Shown: positions 16,369 to 29,494, counted from the first letter of the stretch. The stretch: 64,000 nucleotides of DNA from Pseudomonas sp. JUb42 (GCF_024807945.1 NZ_JANUFD010000003.1:450151-514150), one strand, 5' to 3'. Numbers and translations: made by a program. The notes: a model not told the origin generated them from the sequence alone.

Positions 16369-18276
16369 TCAGCTATCGCGATTACGCGTCAGCAGTGCCG
16401 GCTTTTCACCGCGCGGGCGGCTTGGCAACTGATCGAGCTGTTCGGGCGACGGGAAGCGATCGCTTTTCGACTCCTTGTGCACGATCTTCGGTTGCGGCTG
16501 GCCGTCACGGGCGCCGCGTACCGCAGGCTCCTGACGTGGCTGGTCATCAGTACGGGCCGGGCGACGGTTGCGTGGCTGGTCTTCGCGACGAGCCTGGCCA
16601 TCACGGCCTGCACCGCCGCCCGAACCATTGCGTGGACCGTTGCGCTTGGCAGCCGGTGCGCCTGCACCCGTGGTGGCACCGCCACCGGTGTTGCTGCGTG
16701 GGCCGCGACCTGGGGCCGCGCCACCGCGTGGTGCGCCTGCACCGGCGCCCGGAGCTGCCGGAGCGCCTGGGCGACGACCACGGCTCTGATTCTTGTTCTG
16801 GTACGGGCTGACGTAGTCAGCGCGGTTTCCGAAGTTATCCACTTCGTCATCCAGGAACTCGTCGGGAGCACGATCAGCGGTCGGGCGTGGAGCTGCTGCG
16901 CGTTGTTCGCCGCGTGGCGTACCTTCGCGTGGCTTCTGCTCACGAGGCTGACGCGCCGGGCGCACGCCTGCTGCCGCGGCTGCCGGCTTTTCCTTGCCTT
17001 TATCCTTACCCTTGTCCTTGCGGCCGCCGCTGTTGCTGGCGGCGCCTTCGCCACGTGGCGCACGGGCGGCACGTGGGTTGCGCACATCCGGGCGCTCGCG
17101 CACTTCGGGTTTCTCGGCTTCAACGGCCGTGATATCGAAGCCCATCAGATCGCCATCGGCGATTTTCTGCTTGGTCATGCGCTCGATGCTTTTCAACAGC
17201 TTTTCTTCGTCCGGCGCGACCAGGGAGATCGCCTCGCCGTTACGACCGGCACGGCCAGTCCGGCCGATGCGGTGCACATAGTCTTCGTCGACGTTAGGCA
17301 GCTCGAAGTTGACCACATGCGGCAACTGGTCGATATCCAGGCCGCGGGCGGCGATATCGGTGGCGACCATGATCCGCACTTCACCGGCCTTGAAGTCGGC
17401 CAGGGCTTTGGTGCGAGCGTTCTGGCTCTTGTTACCGTGGATCGCCACGGCGCTGAGACCATGCTTGTCCAGGTATTCGGCCAGGCGGTTGGCGCCGTGC
17501 TTGGTGCGAGTGAACACCAGCACCTGCTCCCAAGCACCCTTGGTGATCAGGTGGGCCAGCAGCGAACGCTTGTGGTTGGCCGGCAGGCGGAACACCCGTT
17601 GCTCGATACGCTCGACCGTGGTGTTCGGCGGCGTGACTTCGATGCGCTCGGGGTTGTGCAGCAGCTTGCCGGCCAGGGCGGTGATGTCGCTGGAGAACGT
17701 TGCCGAGAACAGCAGGTTCTGGCGTTTGGCTGGCAGGCGTGCGAGGACTTTCTTCACGTCATGGACAAAGCCCATGTCGAGCATGCGGTCGGCTTCGTCG
17801 AGAACAAGAATCTCAACGTGGGACAGATCGACGCTGCCCTGGCCGGCCAGATCGAGCAAGCGACCCGGGCAGGCAACCAGTACGTCGACGCCACGGGCCA
17901 TGGCCTGGACCTGCGGGTTCATGCCGACACCGCCGAAAATGCAGGCGCTGACGAACTTCAGGTCGCGGGCGTACAGCTTGAAGCTGTCATGCACTTGGGC
18001 TGCGAGTTCGCGAGTCGGGGTCAGGACCAGTACGCGCGGTTGGCGCGGGCCGTGACGCTGGGATTTGTCCGGATGACCATTGGGGAACAGCCGCTCCAGG
18101 ATCGGGAGGGCGAAGCCGCCGGTTTTACCAGTACCTGTCTGAGCCGCAACCATCAGGTCGCGACCTTGCAACACGGCGGGAATTGCCCGCTGTTGCACCG
18201 GGGTAGGCTGGGTATAGCCCGCTGCCTCGATGGCGCGGACTAAAGCCTCGGAGAGACCGAGGGAAGCAAAGGACAT
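16369..18276 (-). CDS. rhlE: DEAD-box ATP-dependent RNA helicase RhlE
   Basis: 635 residues. Helicase core 1-375 with the Q motif ([13 protein letters not shown]), Walker A AQTGTGKT at 45-52, [16 protein letters not shown] and [11 protein letters not shown]. It unwinds structured RNA at the expense of ATP, in ribosome assembly or RNA decay. From about residue 385 comes a 250-residue basic low-complexity tail rich in Arg, Gly, Pro, Ala and Lys, expected to be disordered and RNA-binding; it is much longer than in E. coli RhlE (about 450 residues). A long leader may precede the gene. Confidence 0.93.
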   Translation of the reverse strand: MSFASLGLSEALVRAIEAAGYTQPTPVQQRAIPAVLQGRDLMVAAQTGTGKTGGFALPILERLFPNGHPDKSQRHGPRQPRVLVLTPTRELAAQVHDSFKLYARDLKFVSACIFGGVGMNPQVQAMARGVDVLVACPGRLLDLAGQGSVDLSHVEILVLDEADRMLDMGFVHDVKKVLARLPAKRQNLLFSATFSSDITALAGKLLHNPERIEVTPPNTTVERIEQRVFRLPANHKRSLLAHLITKGAWEQVLVFTRTKHGANRLAEYLDKHGLSAVAIHGNKSQNARTKALADFKAGEVRIMVATDIAARGLDIDQLPHVVNFELPNVDEDYVHRIGRTGRAGRNGEAISLVAPDEEKLLKSIERMTKQKIADGDLMGFDITAVEAEKPEVRERPDVRNPRAARAPRGEGAASNSGGRKDKGKDKGKEKPAAAAAGVRPARQPREQKPREGTPRGEQRAAAPRPTADRAPDEFLDDEVDNFGNRADYVSPYQNKNQSRGRRPGAPAAPGAGAGAPRGGAAPGRGPRSNTGGGATTGAGAPAAKRNGPRNGSGGGAGRDGQARREDQPRNRRPARTDDQPRQEPAVRGARDGQPQPKIVHKESKSDRFPSPEQLDQLPSRPRGEKPALLTRNRDS

Positions 18277-18553
18277 GAGTAATCCTGTTCTAAGTGAGGG
18301 CTTGGCCCAATGGGAGATCTTGCCCGGCGCGAATGGCGACGAAGTCGCGATCCCGTCCGGTCCTGCGGGGCCTCAAGGTCATCTCGGGACATCAGCGCGG
18401 AGAAGAAGATGCGCTTTTGGCGTGTCGAGATGCCTGTTGCAAGACCGAGCGTCCGGGCGTGAGCCTGGCGGGAAGGCCGGAGTATAACAGAGCAATCGCT
18501 CTGCGCCGCGTTCCTGCTGCTCAACGGTTTTGTGGCGTTATTGCAGCGGCGCT
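18277..18553. promoter_or_regulatory. rhlE leader and possible promoter
   Basis: No gene is supported in this 277-base gap. On the minus strand a TATACT -10-like hexamer (plus-strand 18482-18487) sits beside a small hairpin AGAGCAATCGCTCT (18489-18502). If used, the rhlE message would carry an untranslated leader of roughly 190-200 bases. No convincing -35 is visible, so the promoter is tentative. Confidence 0.3.
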
Positions 18554-18570
18554 TCAGGCGCCGCTTTTTT
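18546..18570 (+). terminator. Strong plus-strand terminator without a plus-strand gene
   Basis: Stem GCGGCGC / GCGCCGC (18546-18552, 18558-18564, loop TTCAG) is followed by six T. The polarity is rightward, but no plus-strand gene precedes it, and it overlaps the last codons of the leftward gene that stops at 18554. It may end an unannotated transcript from 18280-18545, or be a byproduct of the codons. Confidence 0.6.
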
Positions 18571-19642
18571 GCTGTGAAAGGTGCTGATAAATCGCCTCGC
18601 GGCGGCAGCCCAGCAGTTGCTTGACCATCCAGTGGTCCAGCCACGAAGCCAGTTGTTGCTGCTGCAGAGGCTGCTTGAGGCGTTGCTCGGCATTCTCCCG
18701 GGCCTTGTCCCACCAGACTTCACAGCAGGCGCGGTCGAACTCGTTGCTGTGCTGGTAGCAGCCATAGAGGATTTCGCGAATGAACTGGCGCTGCTGCAGC
18801 GGCACACTCAGGGTCATGCTGCGGTAGAACAGGCGCTGCCAGCGCGGCGGGCGCGGCAGGCGGGTGGTCACACGGCGGGTGTCGTCGAGGGCCTCTGCGG
18901 TGAGCGGCGCGTCGCTGTGCTTGCGCAACCAGGCGCGGATCTTGGCGCGGAACAGCTGCTTGCGGCTCCAGTAATGGTGAATCAGGTCGGTGCACTCGGC
19001 CACTTCCATCTTCCGGTAAGCCGCCACGCCCAGGCAGAATTCTTCCAGGGTGTAGGCGCCACGGGCCAGGGGATAAAACTCATCCATCAGGGCAATGGAG
19101 CGATCCAGCAGTTCGCGGTCTTCGTGCATCAGGCCGATCACGCCTGAGTTGAGCAACGGCATCTCGTCATCGGCCAGGCCGCGTTCGGCGAGGATATGGG
19201 CCAGTGACTTATGCAGCTCAGAACCGGCATAGGCGCCATAACGCTGGTTGAATGCATTGCACAACACCGTGCCGGGCTTGACCCGCTCGAACAGCTTGAG
19301 CGGCGAGCAATGGAAAAAGGTGTCGGTGTCGATCAGCAGGGCCTGTTGCGACTCTTCAAGAACGGCGCGCAGGGCGACGTGCTTGGTGCGGAAATGATAG
19401 CCATGGGGTTGGCTCCAGGCCTTGCGTGTCGCCTCATCCAACGGGCGCACATGTACCGGCAGCAAGCGATAAGGCTCGGGATTGTCGCTGAATACCTGGA
19501 TATCCAGAGCCTGATCAGGTGTATCGCGCAGGCAGGCCAGAGCACTGGCGATGCTGAACACGGCTTCCTGATGGTATGTCTCGGCACCGAAGACCAGATA
19601 TATCAGCTGCGGGCGAGGTTGGATCTTATTGGGTGGAGTCAA
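18554..19642 (-). CDS. Putative GT-A-fold glycosyltransferase-like protein
   Basis: 362 residues with no exact assignment. The N terminus resembles nucleotide-sugar glycosyltransferases of GT-A fold: LIYLVFGAETYHQEAVFSIA, IQVFSDNPEPY, then the metal-binding DxD motif IDTDTFF at 104-110 and LLNSGVIGLMHED. No signal peptide or membrane helix is seen, so a cytoplasmic or peripheral location is likely. Its start appears to be TTG (19640-19642) with only a weak ribosome site, and no internal ATG would preserve the fold. It lies 106 bases after metF on the same strand and before rhlE, an arrangement I recall from other pseudomonads. The acceptor is unknown. Confidence 0.65.
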   Translation of the reverse strand: MTPPNKIQPRPQLIYLVFGAETYHQEAVFSIASALACLRDTPDQALDIQVFSDNPEPYRLLPVHVRPLDEATRKAWSQPHGYHFRTKHVALRAVLEESQQALLIDTDTFFHCSPLKLFERVKPGTVLCNAFNQRYGAYAGSELHKSLAHILAERGLADDEMPLLNSGVIGLMHEDRELLDRSIALMDEFYPLARGAYTLEEFCLGVAAYRKMEVAECTDLIHHYWSRKQLFRAKIRAWLRKHSDAPLTAEALDDTRRVTTRLPRPPRWQRLFYRSMTLSVPLQQRQFIREILYGCYQHSNEFDRACCEVWWDKARENAEQRLKQPLQQQQLASWLDHWMVKQLLGCRREAIYQHLSQQKSGA

Positions 19643-19748
19643 CTGCTTAGTCCGTTATCCAAGGCGTGGCGGCCCTGTACTTGCGCCAGGGCCACCGAAT
19701 AAACATGACCTGAATGTGCCAGACCTTCTGCAACAAATAAATCAGTGT

Positions 19749-20594
19749 TTAGCGCGGCAGTTGCAGATTGTTCCAGATCGTCAGGCTAGGTTCAGCCTGA
19801 TTCAGCGTGTAGAAGTGCAGGCCAGGGGCTCCGCCTTGCAACAGTTGCTCACACATTTGTGTGATCACTTGTTCACCGAAAGCCTGAATGCTCTTCACAT
19901 CATCACCGTAGGACTCCAGCTGTTTGCGGATCCAGCGAGGGATTTCCGCGCCACAGGCATCGGAGAACCGGGCCAGCTTGCTGTAGTTGGTGATCGGCAT
20001 GATGCCCGGCACGATCGGCACTTCAACGCCCATTTTCCGCACACGCTCGACGAAGTAGAAGTAGCTGTCGGCGTTGAAGAAGTACTGGGTGATCGCGCTG
20101 TCGGCACCGGCCTTGGCCTTGCGCACGAAATTAGCGATATCGTCTTCGAAATTACGAGCCTGTGGGTGCATCTCCGGATAAGCAGCCACTTCGATATGGA
20201 AGTGATCGCCGCTTTCTTCGCGGATGAACGACACCAGGTCACTGGCATAGCGCAGTTCGCCACCGCTCATGCCCATGCCCGAAGGCAGGTCACCGCGCAG
20301 GGCGACGATGCGTTTGATGCCTGCATCCTTGTATTGCTTGAGCAGGCCACGCAGATCGGCCTTGCTGTCGCCAACGCAGGACAAATGCGGGGCGGAGGGA
20401 ATGCTGACTTCTTTTTCCAGCTGCAGCACGGTGTTGATCGTGCGATCGCGAGTGGAACCACCGGCGCCATAGGTGCAGGAGAAGAAATCGGGTTTCAGGC
20501 TGGCCAGCTGACGAGCGACGGTCAGCAGTTTTTCATGGCCGGCATCGGTCTTCGTCGGGAAGAACTCGAAGCTGTAGCGACGGTCTTGGGACAT
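19749..20594 (-). CDS. metF: Methylenetetrahydrofolate reductase
   Basis: FAD enzyme reducing 5,10-methylene-THF to 5-methyl-THF, the methyl donor for methionine synthesis. 281 residues from ATG 20592-20594 (MSQDRRYSFEFFPTKTDAGH), with AAGGA nine bases upstream; the longer frame adds twelve weak residues. Family marks: FEFFPTK with the catalytic Glu, SCTYGAGGSTRDRT, HLSCVGDS, RGDLPSGMG and PGIMPITNY. It lies downstream of ahcY on the same strand across a 150-base gap holding a REPIN, so it may share the riboswitch-controlled transcript. Confidence 0.95.
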   Translation of the reverse strand: MSQDRRYSFEFFPTKTDAGHEKLLTVARQLASLKPDFFSCTYGAGGSTRDRTINTVLQLEKEVSIPSAPHLSCVGDSKADLRGLLKQYKDAGIKRIVALRGDLPSGMGMSGGELRYASDLVSFIREESGDHFHIEVAAYPEMHPQARNFEDDIANFVRKAKAGADSAITQYFFNADSYFYFVERVRKMGVEVPIVPGIMPITNYSKLARFSDACGAEIPRWIRKQLESYGDDVKSIQAFGEQVITQMCEQLLQGGAPGLHFYTLNQAEPSLTIWNNLQLPR

Positions 20595-20636
20595 GATGAA
20601 ATCCTTGGAAGCGCAAGCGACTGACACCAATTCCTT

Positions 20637-20727
20637 GTGGGAGCGGATTTATCCGCGAATGCGATATTACATCCGACAGTTTTGTGCCGGTTGTACCAAA
20701 GCTTTCGCGAATAAATTCGCTCCCACA
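20637..20727. repeat. REPIN (class A variant) between ahcY and metF
   Basis: Arms GTGGGAGCGGATTTATCCGC and its inverted partner TCGCGAATAAATTCGCTCCC flank about 47 bases. The left arm has diverged to GGATTTATCC and the right one to AATAAATT. It lies inside a likely operon. Confidence 0.88.
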
Positions 20728-20744
20728 GGAGCGGCGTCAAACCA

Positions 20745-23985
<3,241 letters not shown>

Positions 23986-24035
23986 TTCTACTTCCTTTTT
24001 TATTGTTGTCAGGAGAAGAAACCGAAGGTCGTGCT

Positions 24036-24824
24036 TCAGGCTTGGCGCTTGCGCCAATCCCGCAACCACTGCAACCCTTCACTGGTATCGCCTTTAGGGC
24101 GGTATTCGCAGCCTATCCAGCCTTCATAACCCAGTTGATCGATCATTTCGAACAGGTATGGGTAATTCAGTTCGCCCAGGCTTGGCTCATGACGATCCGG
24201 TACCCCGGCGATCTGGATATGGCCGATCCCGGCGAAGTCCCGGCGCAGCTTCATGGTCACGTCGCCTTCGACGATCTGGCAGTGATAGAGGTCGAACTGC
24301 ACCTTCAGATTGGCCGCGCCGACTTCCTTGCAGATGGCCTGGGCCTGATCCTGGCGGTTGAGGAAAAAGCCCGGGATATCGCGAGTATTGATCGGCTCGA
24401 TCAGCACCGTAATGCCAGCTTTGGCTGCCTGTTCGGCGGCGTAGGTGAGGTTTTCCAGGTAGATGGCGTGATGGCGCTCGCGCAGGTCCTCGCTTGGCAG
24501 CAGCCCTGCCATGACGTGAATCCGATCGTTGCCCAGCACGGCGGCGTATTCGAGTGCCTGCCCGATACCTTCGCGGAACTCGCTCTCGCGGCCCGGCAGT
24601 GATGCTGTGCCGCGTTCACCCGTGGCCCAGGCTCCGGGCGGTGCGTTGAACAGCGCCTGGACCAGACCGTTGTCGTCCAGGCGTTGCTTGAGTTGCGCGA
24701 TGCTGAAGTCATAGGGGAACAGAAACTCGACCGCCTCGAAACCATCGGCAGCGGCCGCGTCAAAGCGCGCGAGGAAGTCGTGTTGCGGGTAGAGCATGCT
24801 CAGGTTGGCAGCGAAGCGAGGCAT
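24036..24824 (-). CDS. otnI: 2-oxo-tetronate isomerase / hydroxypyruvate isomerase family
   Basis: A 262-residue xylose-isomerase-like TIM barrel of the Hyi family. In four-carbon acid-sugar catabolism OtnI interconverts 2-oxo- and 3-oxo-tetronate so that both can enter the OtnK step. Motifs: [45 protein letters not shown] with the catalytic Glu, [13 protein letters not shown] and [15 protein letters not shown] precedes the ATG. Its placement with otnC, otnK and ltnD favours OtnI over plain hydroxypyruvate isomerase; that is context-based. Confidence 0.85.
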   Translation of the reverse strand: MPRFAANLSMLYPQHDFLARFDAAAADGFEAVEFLFPYDFSIAQLKQRLDDNGLVQALFNAPPGAWATGERGTASLPGRESEFREGIGQALEYAAVLGNDRIHVMAGLLPSEDLRERHHAIYLENLTYAAEQAAKAGITVLIEPINTRDIPGFFLNRQDQAQAICKEVGAANLKVQFDLYHCQIVEGDVTMKLRRDFAGIGHIQIAGVPDRHEPSLGELNYPYLFEMIDQLGYEGWIGCEYRPKGDTSEGLQWLRDWRKRQA

Positions 24825-24844
24825 GTGAACTCCAGTCTTTCAGG

Positions 24845-26302
24845 TCAGACGAATGGCCAAAGCAGCAGGGTAGTCAAAAAGCCCAGCGTGCCCAATACCG
24901 TTACCAGTACGGTCCAGGTGCGCAGGCCATCACCGACGTTGAGGCCAGCCAGCTTGGTGAACATCCAGTAGCCGGCATCGTTGATATGCGACATCGCCAG
25001 ACCGCCACCGCCCATGGCCAGGCACAGCAGGGCCAGGTGGTTGGCGCTCAGGTTCAGGGTCGCGATCAGCGGGCTGAGGATACCGGCAGTGGTCACCAGG
25101 GCCACGGTGGTCGAACCCTGTACTGCGCGCAGCAGCAAGGTCAGCAGGAAACCCAGGGCCAGCACCGGCAGGCCGGTATTGCGCAAGGCTTCGGAGACTA
25201 CGGCACCGATACCGGTATCGACCAGGACTTTACCGAACACGCCACCGGCACCGGCAATCAGGATCACCATGGCCACGCCCGGCAATGCCGAACCCACCAC
25301 ATCGGACACCTGGCTGCGGCTCCAGCCACGGCGCGAGCCCAGCAGCCAGGCGCACAGCAGGGTGTCGATCAACAGAGCTACCAGCGGTGCGCCGAGTACG
25401 GTGAGGATGCTGCGCAGGGTCGAATCGGCCGGCAGCATGGTGGTGGCCAAGGTGCCCAGCAGAATCAGGATGATCGGCAGCAGGATCAGGCCAATGATCA
25501 TGCCGAAACCGGGCGCCGGAGCGGCTGGCAGGCGGGCAGCGAGGCTGCTGGCGCTCTCTTCCAGGCCCAGGGTCTTGGCGTGGGCGGCTTCGCTGGTCTT
25601 GGAGTAGTCGTCGTTGGCCCAGGTCACGAGGTCTTCGTTGGTGATATGCGGGCCATAGACTTCAGCGCGGATATCGTCGGTCATCGGGTAGACCTTGCGG
25701 GTCATGCGCCCGGCAATGAAATAGCCGATCAGGCACAGCACGCCGACAATCGGCAGACCGAACATCAGTACGCGGCCCAGGTCCGCACCCAATTGCGCGG
25801 CAGCAGCGACGGCACCCGGATGCGGCGGCAGAAAGGCATGCACCGACAGCAGTGCAGCACACATCGGCAGGGCGAATACCAGCAGCGGTTTGCGCGCGGC
25901 GCGGGCGACACCATAGGCCAGGGGCATGAGGATAATCACGCCGACTTCGAAGAACACCGGGATGCCGACCATGAAACCGGCCACGGTCAGGGCCAGTGGC
26001 GTGCGCTTGTTACCGAAGCGCTTGATCAGGGTCTTGGCCAGCGCCTCGGCGCCGCCGGACAGCTCAATGATGCGGCCGATCATGGCACCCAGGGCGATGA
26101 TGATCGCGATATGGCCAAGCGTCTTGCCCATGCCGCCTTCGATGGTGGCAACCAGATCGCTGGGCTTAACCCCGGCAACCAGGGCGACGATGATGCTGAC
26201 CAGCATCAGGGCCACGAACGGCTGGAATTTATACTTGAGGACCAGGAACAGCAGCAGGGCGATACCAGCACCGGCAACGCACATCAGCATTAATGGCGTC
26301 AT
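24845..26302 (-). CDS. GntP-family permease, probable tetronate (threonate/erythronate) transporter
   Basis: 485 residues with about twelve to fourteen hydrophobic helices. GntP-family signatures: LVAGVKPSDLVATIEGGMGKTLGHIAII, MIGRIIELSGGAEALAKTLI, LPPHPGAVAAAAQL and LSHIND-like SHINDAGYWMFTKL near the C terminus. This family imports gluconate-like hydroxy acids with protons. Between otnI and otnC, it is the obvious uptake system for the pathway substrate; which acid it prefers cannot be read from sequence. Confidence 0.9.
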   Translation of the reverse strand: MTPLMLMCVAGAGIALLLFLVLKYKFQPFVALMLVSIIVALVAGVKPSDLVATIEGGMGKTLGHIAIIIALGAMIGRIIELSGGAEALAKTLIKRFGNKRTPLALTVAGFMVGIPVFFEVGVIILMPLAYGVARAARKPLLVFALPMCAALLSVHAFLPPHPGAVAAAAQLGADLGRVLMFGLPIVGVLCLIGYFIAGRMTRKVYPMTDDIRAEVYGPHITNEDLVTWANDDYSKTSEAAHAKTLGLEESASSLAARLPAAPAPGFGMIIGLILLPIILILLGTLATTMLPADSTLRSILTVLGAPLVALLIDTLLCAWLLGSRRGWSRSQVSDVVGSALPGVAMVILIAGAGGVFGKVLVDTGIGAVVSEALRNTGLPVLALGFLLTLLLRAVQGSTTVALVTTAGILSPLIATLNLSANHLALLCLAMGGGGLAMSHINDAGYWMFTKLAGLNVGDGLRTWTVLVTVLGTLGFLTTLLLWPFV

Positions 26303-26459
26303 GCCCGGTCACTCCCACGCAGGGTGGATAGGGCGGTGCGCGAATCGAACGTCAGGGTGGCGCGATACGTGTGAGTCATGCTCGAAGTTCCTGTTGTTAT
26401 TGTTGTCCGGCGTTGCCGGGGTGTTGGCTTTTCTTATGCGAGTTCAGCGGTCGCTGATG

Positions 26460-26550
26460 GTGGGAGCGAATTCATTCGCGAAGAGGCCGGTACATCCCAC
26501 GTATGTGTGTTGTCTGAAACACCGCATTCGCGAATGAATTCGCTCCCACA
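26460..26550. repeat. REPIN (class A) between otnC and the GntP permease gene
   Basis: Arms GTGGGAGCGAATTCATTCGC and the inverted copy ending GAATTCGCTCCCACA flank about 45 bases. Both arms match the consensus. It lies in a 280-base gap on the operon strand; I see nothing else there. Confidence 0.92.
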
Positions 26551-26582
26551 GACCGCATTTGAATTCAGATCTCTTGCTGCCT

Positions 26583-27221
26583 TTACCAACGCGCCCCAAA
26601 AACCCGGCGCAACTCTTCCAATGCCGCTTCTTCCAGCGGTGCAGGGCGCGGTTGGGTCATCAGCCACAGGCGGGCGGTCTCTTCCAGTTCTTCCAGGGCA
26701 TAGCTGGCCTTGGAAACCGAGCTTTCCCAGATCACCGGGCCGAGGCGCTCAAGCATCACGCCACGCACGCTGTTGGCCAGTTGCGCGACACGTTCTGCGA
26801 CCTTGTCGGAGCCGGGGCGCTCGTAGTTGATCAAGGGGATCGGACCAACCTTCATCACCTGGTACGGGGTCAGGGGCGGCAGAATGTTGTCCTGCTGCCA
26901 GACGCCCGCCAGGGTCAGTGCTACTAGATGCGTGGAGTGGGTATGCACCACGCCGCCGACAGCGGGATTGCGGTCGTAGACCTGGCGGTGCAGGGCCAGG
27001 GTCTTGGACGGCTTGTGCCCGGAGACCCATTCCCCGGCCAGATTGACCTTGGCGATGGTGGCCGGATCGAGGCGGCCGAGGCAGGCGTCGGTCGGGGTGA
27101 TCAGCCAGCCATCGTCGAGGCGTGCGCTGATATTGCCCGCGCTGCCGACGGTGTAGCTGCGCTCATAGAGCTGGCGACCAACGTCACAGATTTCTTCGCG
27201 CAGGGCGCTTTCGTTGCTCAT
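26583..27221 (-). CDS. otnC: 3-oxo-tetronate 4-phosphate decarboxylase (class II aldolase fold)
   Basis: A 212-residue zinc enzyme of the class II aldolase/adducin family. OtnC decarboxylates 3-oxo-tetronate 4-phosphate to dihydroxyacetone phosphate. Zinc ligands are visible as His93, His95 and His98 region in VVHTHSTHLV, with a further His expected downstream; the phosphate-binding GSAGNISARL is at 26-35 and ITPTDACLG at 41-49. ATG overlaps the otnK stop as ATGA, so the pair is translationally coupled. A fuculose-phosphate aldolase reading is excluded mainly by the otnK/ltnD context. Confidence 0.88.
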   Translation of the reverse strand: MSNESALREEICDVGRQLYERSYTVGSAGNISARLDDGWLITPTDACLGRLDPATIAKVNLAGEWVSGHKPSKTLALHRQVYDRNPAVGGVVHTHSTHLVALTLAGVWQQDNILPPLTPYQVMKVGPIPLINYERPGSDKVAERVAQLANSVRGVMLERLGPVIWESSVSKASYALEELEETARLWLMTQPRPAPLEEAALEELRRVFGARW

Positions 27222-28513
27222 TGCACGTCCCCCGCCAGGTGGCGCAGGGCCTTGGCGAAGAAGTCGCGGCCACCGAAGTTGCCGGATTTCAGCGCCAGGG
27301 CCAGAGGCTGCTCGCCGCTGCTGAGCGTGGCTGGAACGCCAGGATCGATCTGCCCGCCGATCTGCAGCAACTGCACGCCCAGTGCCTGAACCACAGCGCC
27401 AGAGGTTTCCCCACCGGCAACGACAAACCGGCGAACACCGGCGTCGAACAACCCCTTGGCGATTTGCCCCAGCGCCTCTTCGACCATGGCACCGGCGCGC
27501 TCGACGCCCAGTTGTGCCTGCACGGCTTTGACTTCATCCGGGCTGCTGGTGGCGTAGATCAGTACGGTTGCTGCGCTGTCACGGGCAAAGGCCAAAGCCT
27601 GCTCGACTACCGGCTGACCGGCGGCCAAGGCCAGCGGGTCGATGCGCAGAGCTGGACGCCCGGCTTCCAGCCAGGCCGCGACCTGACCGTTGGTCGCCAA
27701 CGAGGCGCTACCGGCCAACACCACTTCCTTGCCAGAGATGCTCTGCAGGCTGGCGGCATCTTCGCTATGGCGCAGCTTGCCAGCCTTGCGGAAATTCTCC
27801 GGCAGGCCCAGGGCCAGGCCCGAACCGCCGGTCAGCAACGGCAGGTCAGCGCAGGCGGCGCCCAGAACATAGAGGTCGGCATCCGACAGCGCATCGGCCA
27901 CGGCCATGCCGATTCCGGCTGCGCGCAGTTCGGCGATCTTGTTGCGTACGCTTTCCACGCCCTTGGCCACGCTGTCGTAGCGCAGCAGGCCGACATTGAG
28001 GCGGGTCTGGGATTGCAGCACGCGGACCAGATTGGCATCGGTCATGGGTGTGAGCGGGTGATTCTGCATGCCGGATTCGTTGAGCAGTTGGTCCTGCACG
28101 AACAGATGGCCGCGGAAAATCGTCCGGCCGTTTTCCGGAAACGCCGGGCAGGCCAGGGTGAAATCACTGCCCAGGCTGGCGAGCAAGGCTTCGCTGACCT
28201 GGCCGATATTACCGGCGGCGGTGGAGTCGAAAGTCGAGCAGTACTTGAAGAAGATCTGCTCGCAGCCGCGCTCTCGCAACCACTGCAGAGCCGCCAGAGA
28301 TTCGACGACAGCGTCTTCTACCGGCGTGGTGCGGGACTTGAGGGCGATGACGATGGCGTCGGCATCCAGGCCTTCAGCCATTCGCGCGCTGGGAATGCCG
28401 ATGCTCTGAACGGTGCGCATGCCGCCGCGCACCAACATGTTGGCCAGGTCTGTGGCGCCGGTGAAATCATCGGCGATGCAGCCCAACAAGGGGCGTGGGG
28501 AGGAAAGACTCAT
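27218..28513 (-). CDS. otnK: 3-oxo-tetronate 4-kinase (DUF1537 family)
   Basis: A 431-residue four-carbon acid-sugar kinase. N-terminal substrate domain begins GCIADDFTGATDLANML (11-27) and includes FKYCSTFDSTAAGNIG and CPAFPENGRT; the C-terminal nucleotide-binding domain has VVAGGETSGAVVQALG near 365-380. It phosphorylates the 3-oxo acid formed by LtnD, giving the substrate of OtnC. AGGAA lies upstream of the ATG. It overlaps otnC by four bases and follows ltnD by ten. Confidence 0.9.
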   Translation of the reverse strand: MSLSSPRPLLGCIADDFTGATDLANMLVRGGMRTVQSIGIPSARMAEGLDADAIVIALKSRTTPVEDAVVESLAALQWLRERGCEQIFFKYCSTFDSTAAGNIGQVSEALLASLGSDFTLACPAFPENGRTIFRGHLFVQDQLLNESGMQNHPLTPMTDANLVRVLQSQTRLNVGLLRYDSVAKGVESVRNKIAELRAAGIGMAVADALSDADLYVLGAACADLPLLTGGSGLALGLPENFRKAGKLRHSEDAASLQSISGKEVVLAGSASLATNGQVAAWLEAGRPALRIDPLALAAGQPVVEQALAFARDSAATVLIYATSSPDEVKAVQAQLGVERAGAMVEEALGQIAKGLFDAGVRRFVVAGGETSGAVVQALGVQLLQIGGQIDPGVPATLSSGEQPLALALKSGNFGGRDFFAKALRHLAGDVQ

Positions 28514-28523
28514 GATGCGTTCC

Positions 28524-29429
28524 TCAGGCCAGGTCGGGTTTGGCGACTGGCAGCTCGATGCCAGGGAAAACCTTGATCACGGCAGAGTCGTCTTCACGGC
28601 CAAAACCGGCACTGGAAGCCTGCATGAACATCTGGTGGGCGGTGGCCGACAGCGGCAGCGGGAATTTGCTGGCGCGGGCCGTATCCAGCACCAGGCCCAG
28701 GTCCTTGACGAAAATATCCACAGCCGAAAGCGGTGTGTAGTCCGCTTTGAGGATGTGCGGCACACGGTTTTCGAACATCCATGAGTTACCGGCGCTGTTG
28801 GTGATCACTTCGTACAGGGCGTCGGCATCGACACCTTCACGCAGACCCAGGGCCATGGCTTCGGCGCTGGCAGCGATATGCACACCGGCCAGCAGCTGAT
28901 TGATGATTTTGACTTTCGAGCCCAGACCATGGACGTCGCCCAGGCGATAGACTTTGCCCGCCATGCCGCTCAGCACCGCGTCGGCCTTGGCGTAGGCATC
29001 GGCCGGGCCGCTGGTCATCATGGTCATTTGGCCAGCAGCAGCCTTGGCGGCGCCGCCGGAGATCGGCGCGTCGAGGTACAGCAGGTTTTGCTCGGCCAGG
29101 CGCTGGCCCAGTTCGATGGCGAAGGTTGGTGCGACGGTGGCGCAACCGATGACCAGGCTGCCGGGACGCAATGCAGCAACGGCCCCGTTCTCACCGAACA
29201 ACACGGTTTCAGTCTGCTCGGCATTGACCACGACCGTGATGATCACATCGCAGGCTTGGGCCATGGCCGCCGGGGTTGCGCAGGCGACACCGCCTTCGCT
29301 GGCGAACTGCTCGGTAACAGCGGCACGCACGTCACAGGCATGCACCTTGAAGCCGCTACGCAGCAACGAACGGGCAATTCCCAAGCCCATGGCGCCCAGG
29401 CCGATAACACCAACGTTCTGGTTATTCAT
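28524..29429 (-). CDS. ltnD: L-threonate dehydrogenase (beta-hydroxyacid dehydrogenase family)
   Basis: A 301-residue NAD enzyme oxidising L-threonate to the 2-oxo acid. Rossmann motif GVIGLGAMGLGIA (7-19), substrate loop DAPISGGAAKAAAG (120-133), and the catalytic Lys174/Asn177 in SKVKIINQLL are the four hallmarks of this family. A D-threonate or D-erythronate preference is possible; the otnI gene suggests isomerisation is needed downstream, as in the L-threonate branch. First gene of ltnD-otnK-otnC-permease-otnI, with the half-site array just upstream. Confidence 0.88.
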   Translation of the reverse strand: MNNQNVGVIGLGAMGLGIARSLLRSGFKVHACDVRAAVTEQFASEGGVACATPAAMAQACDVIITVVVNAEQTETVLFGENGAVAALRPGSLVIGCATVAPTFAIELGQRLAEQNLLYLDAPISGGAAKAAAGQMTMMTSGPADAYAKADAVLSGMAGKVYRLGDVHGLGSKVKIINQLLAGVHIAASAEAMALGLREGVDADALYEVITNSAGNSWMFENRVPHILKADYTPLSAVDIFVKDLGLVLDTARASKFPLPLSATAHQMFMQASSAGFGREDDSAVIKVFPGIELPVAKPDLA

Positions 29430-29494
29430 GCGTGCAACCCTCGGATGTCTGCCGATGCCCGTTCAGCTGGCATGCGGTCGATATTGTTAGAAAC

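Noticed and set aside
16835..16843. TTATCCACT in rhlE as part of the DnaA-box cluster
   Set aside because: Single near match, 45 kb from the group; expected by chance.
18294..18587. 97-codon plus-strand frame in the rhlE leader region
   Set aside because: It would run through the terminator hairpin and has no good ribosome site; a noncoding RNA is more plausible.
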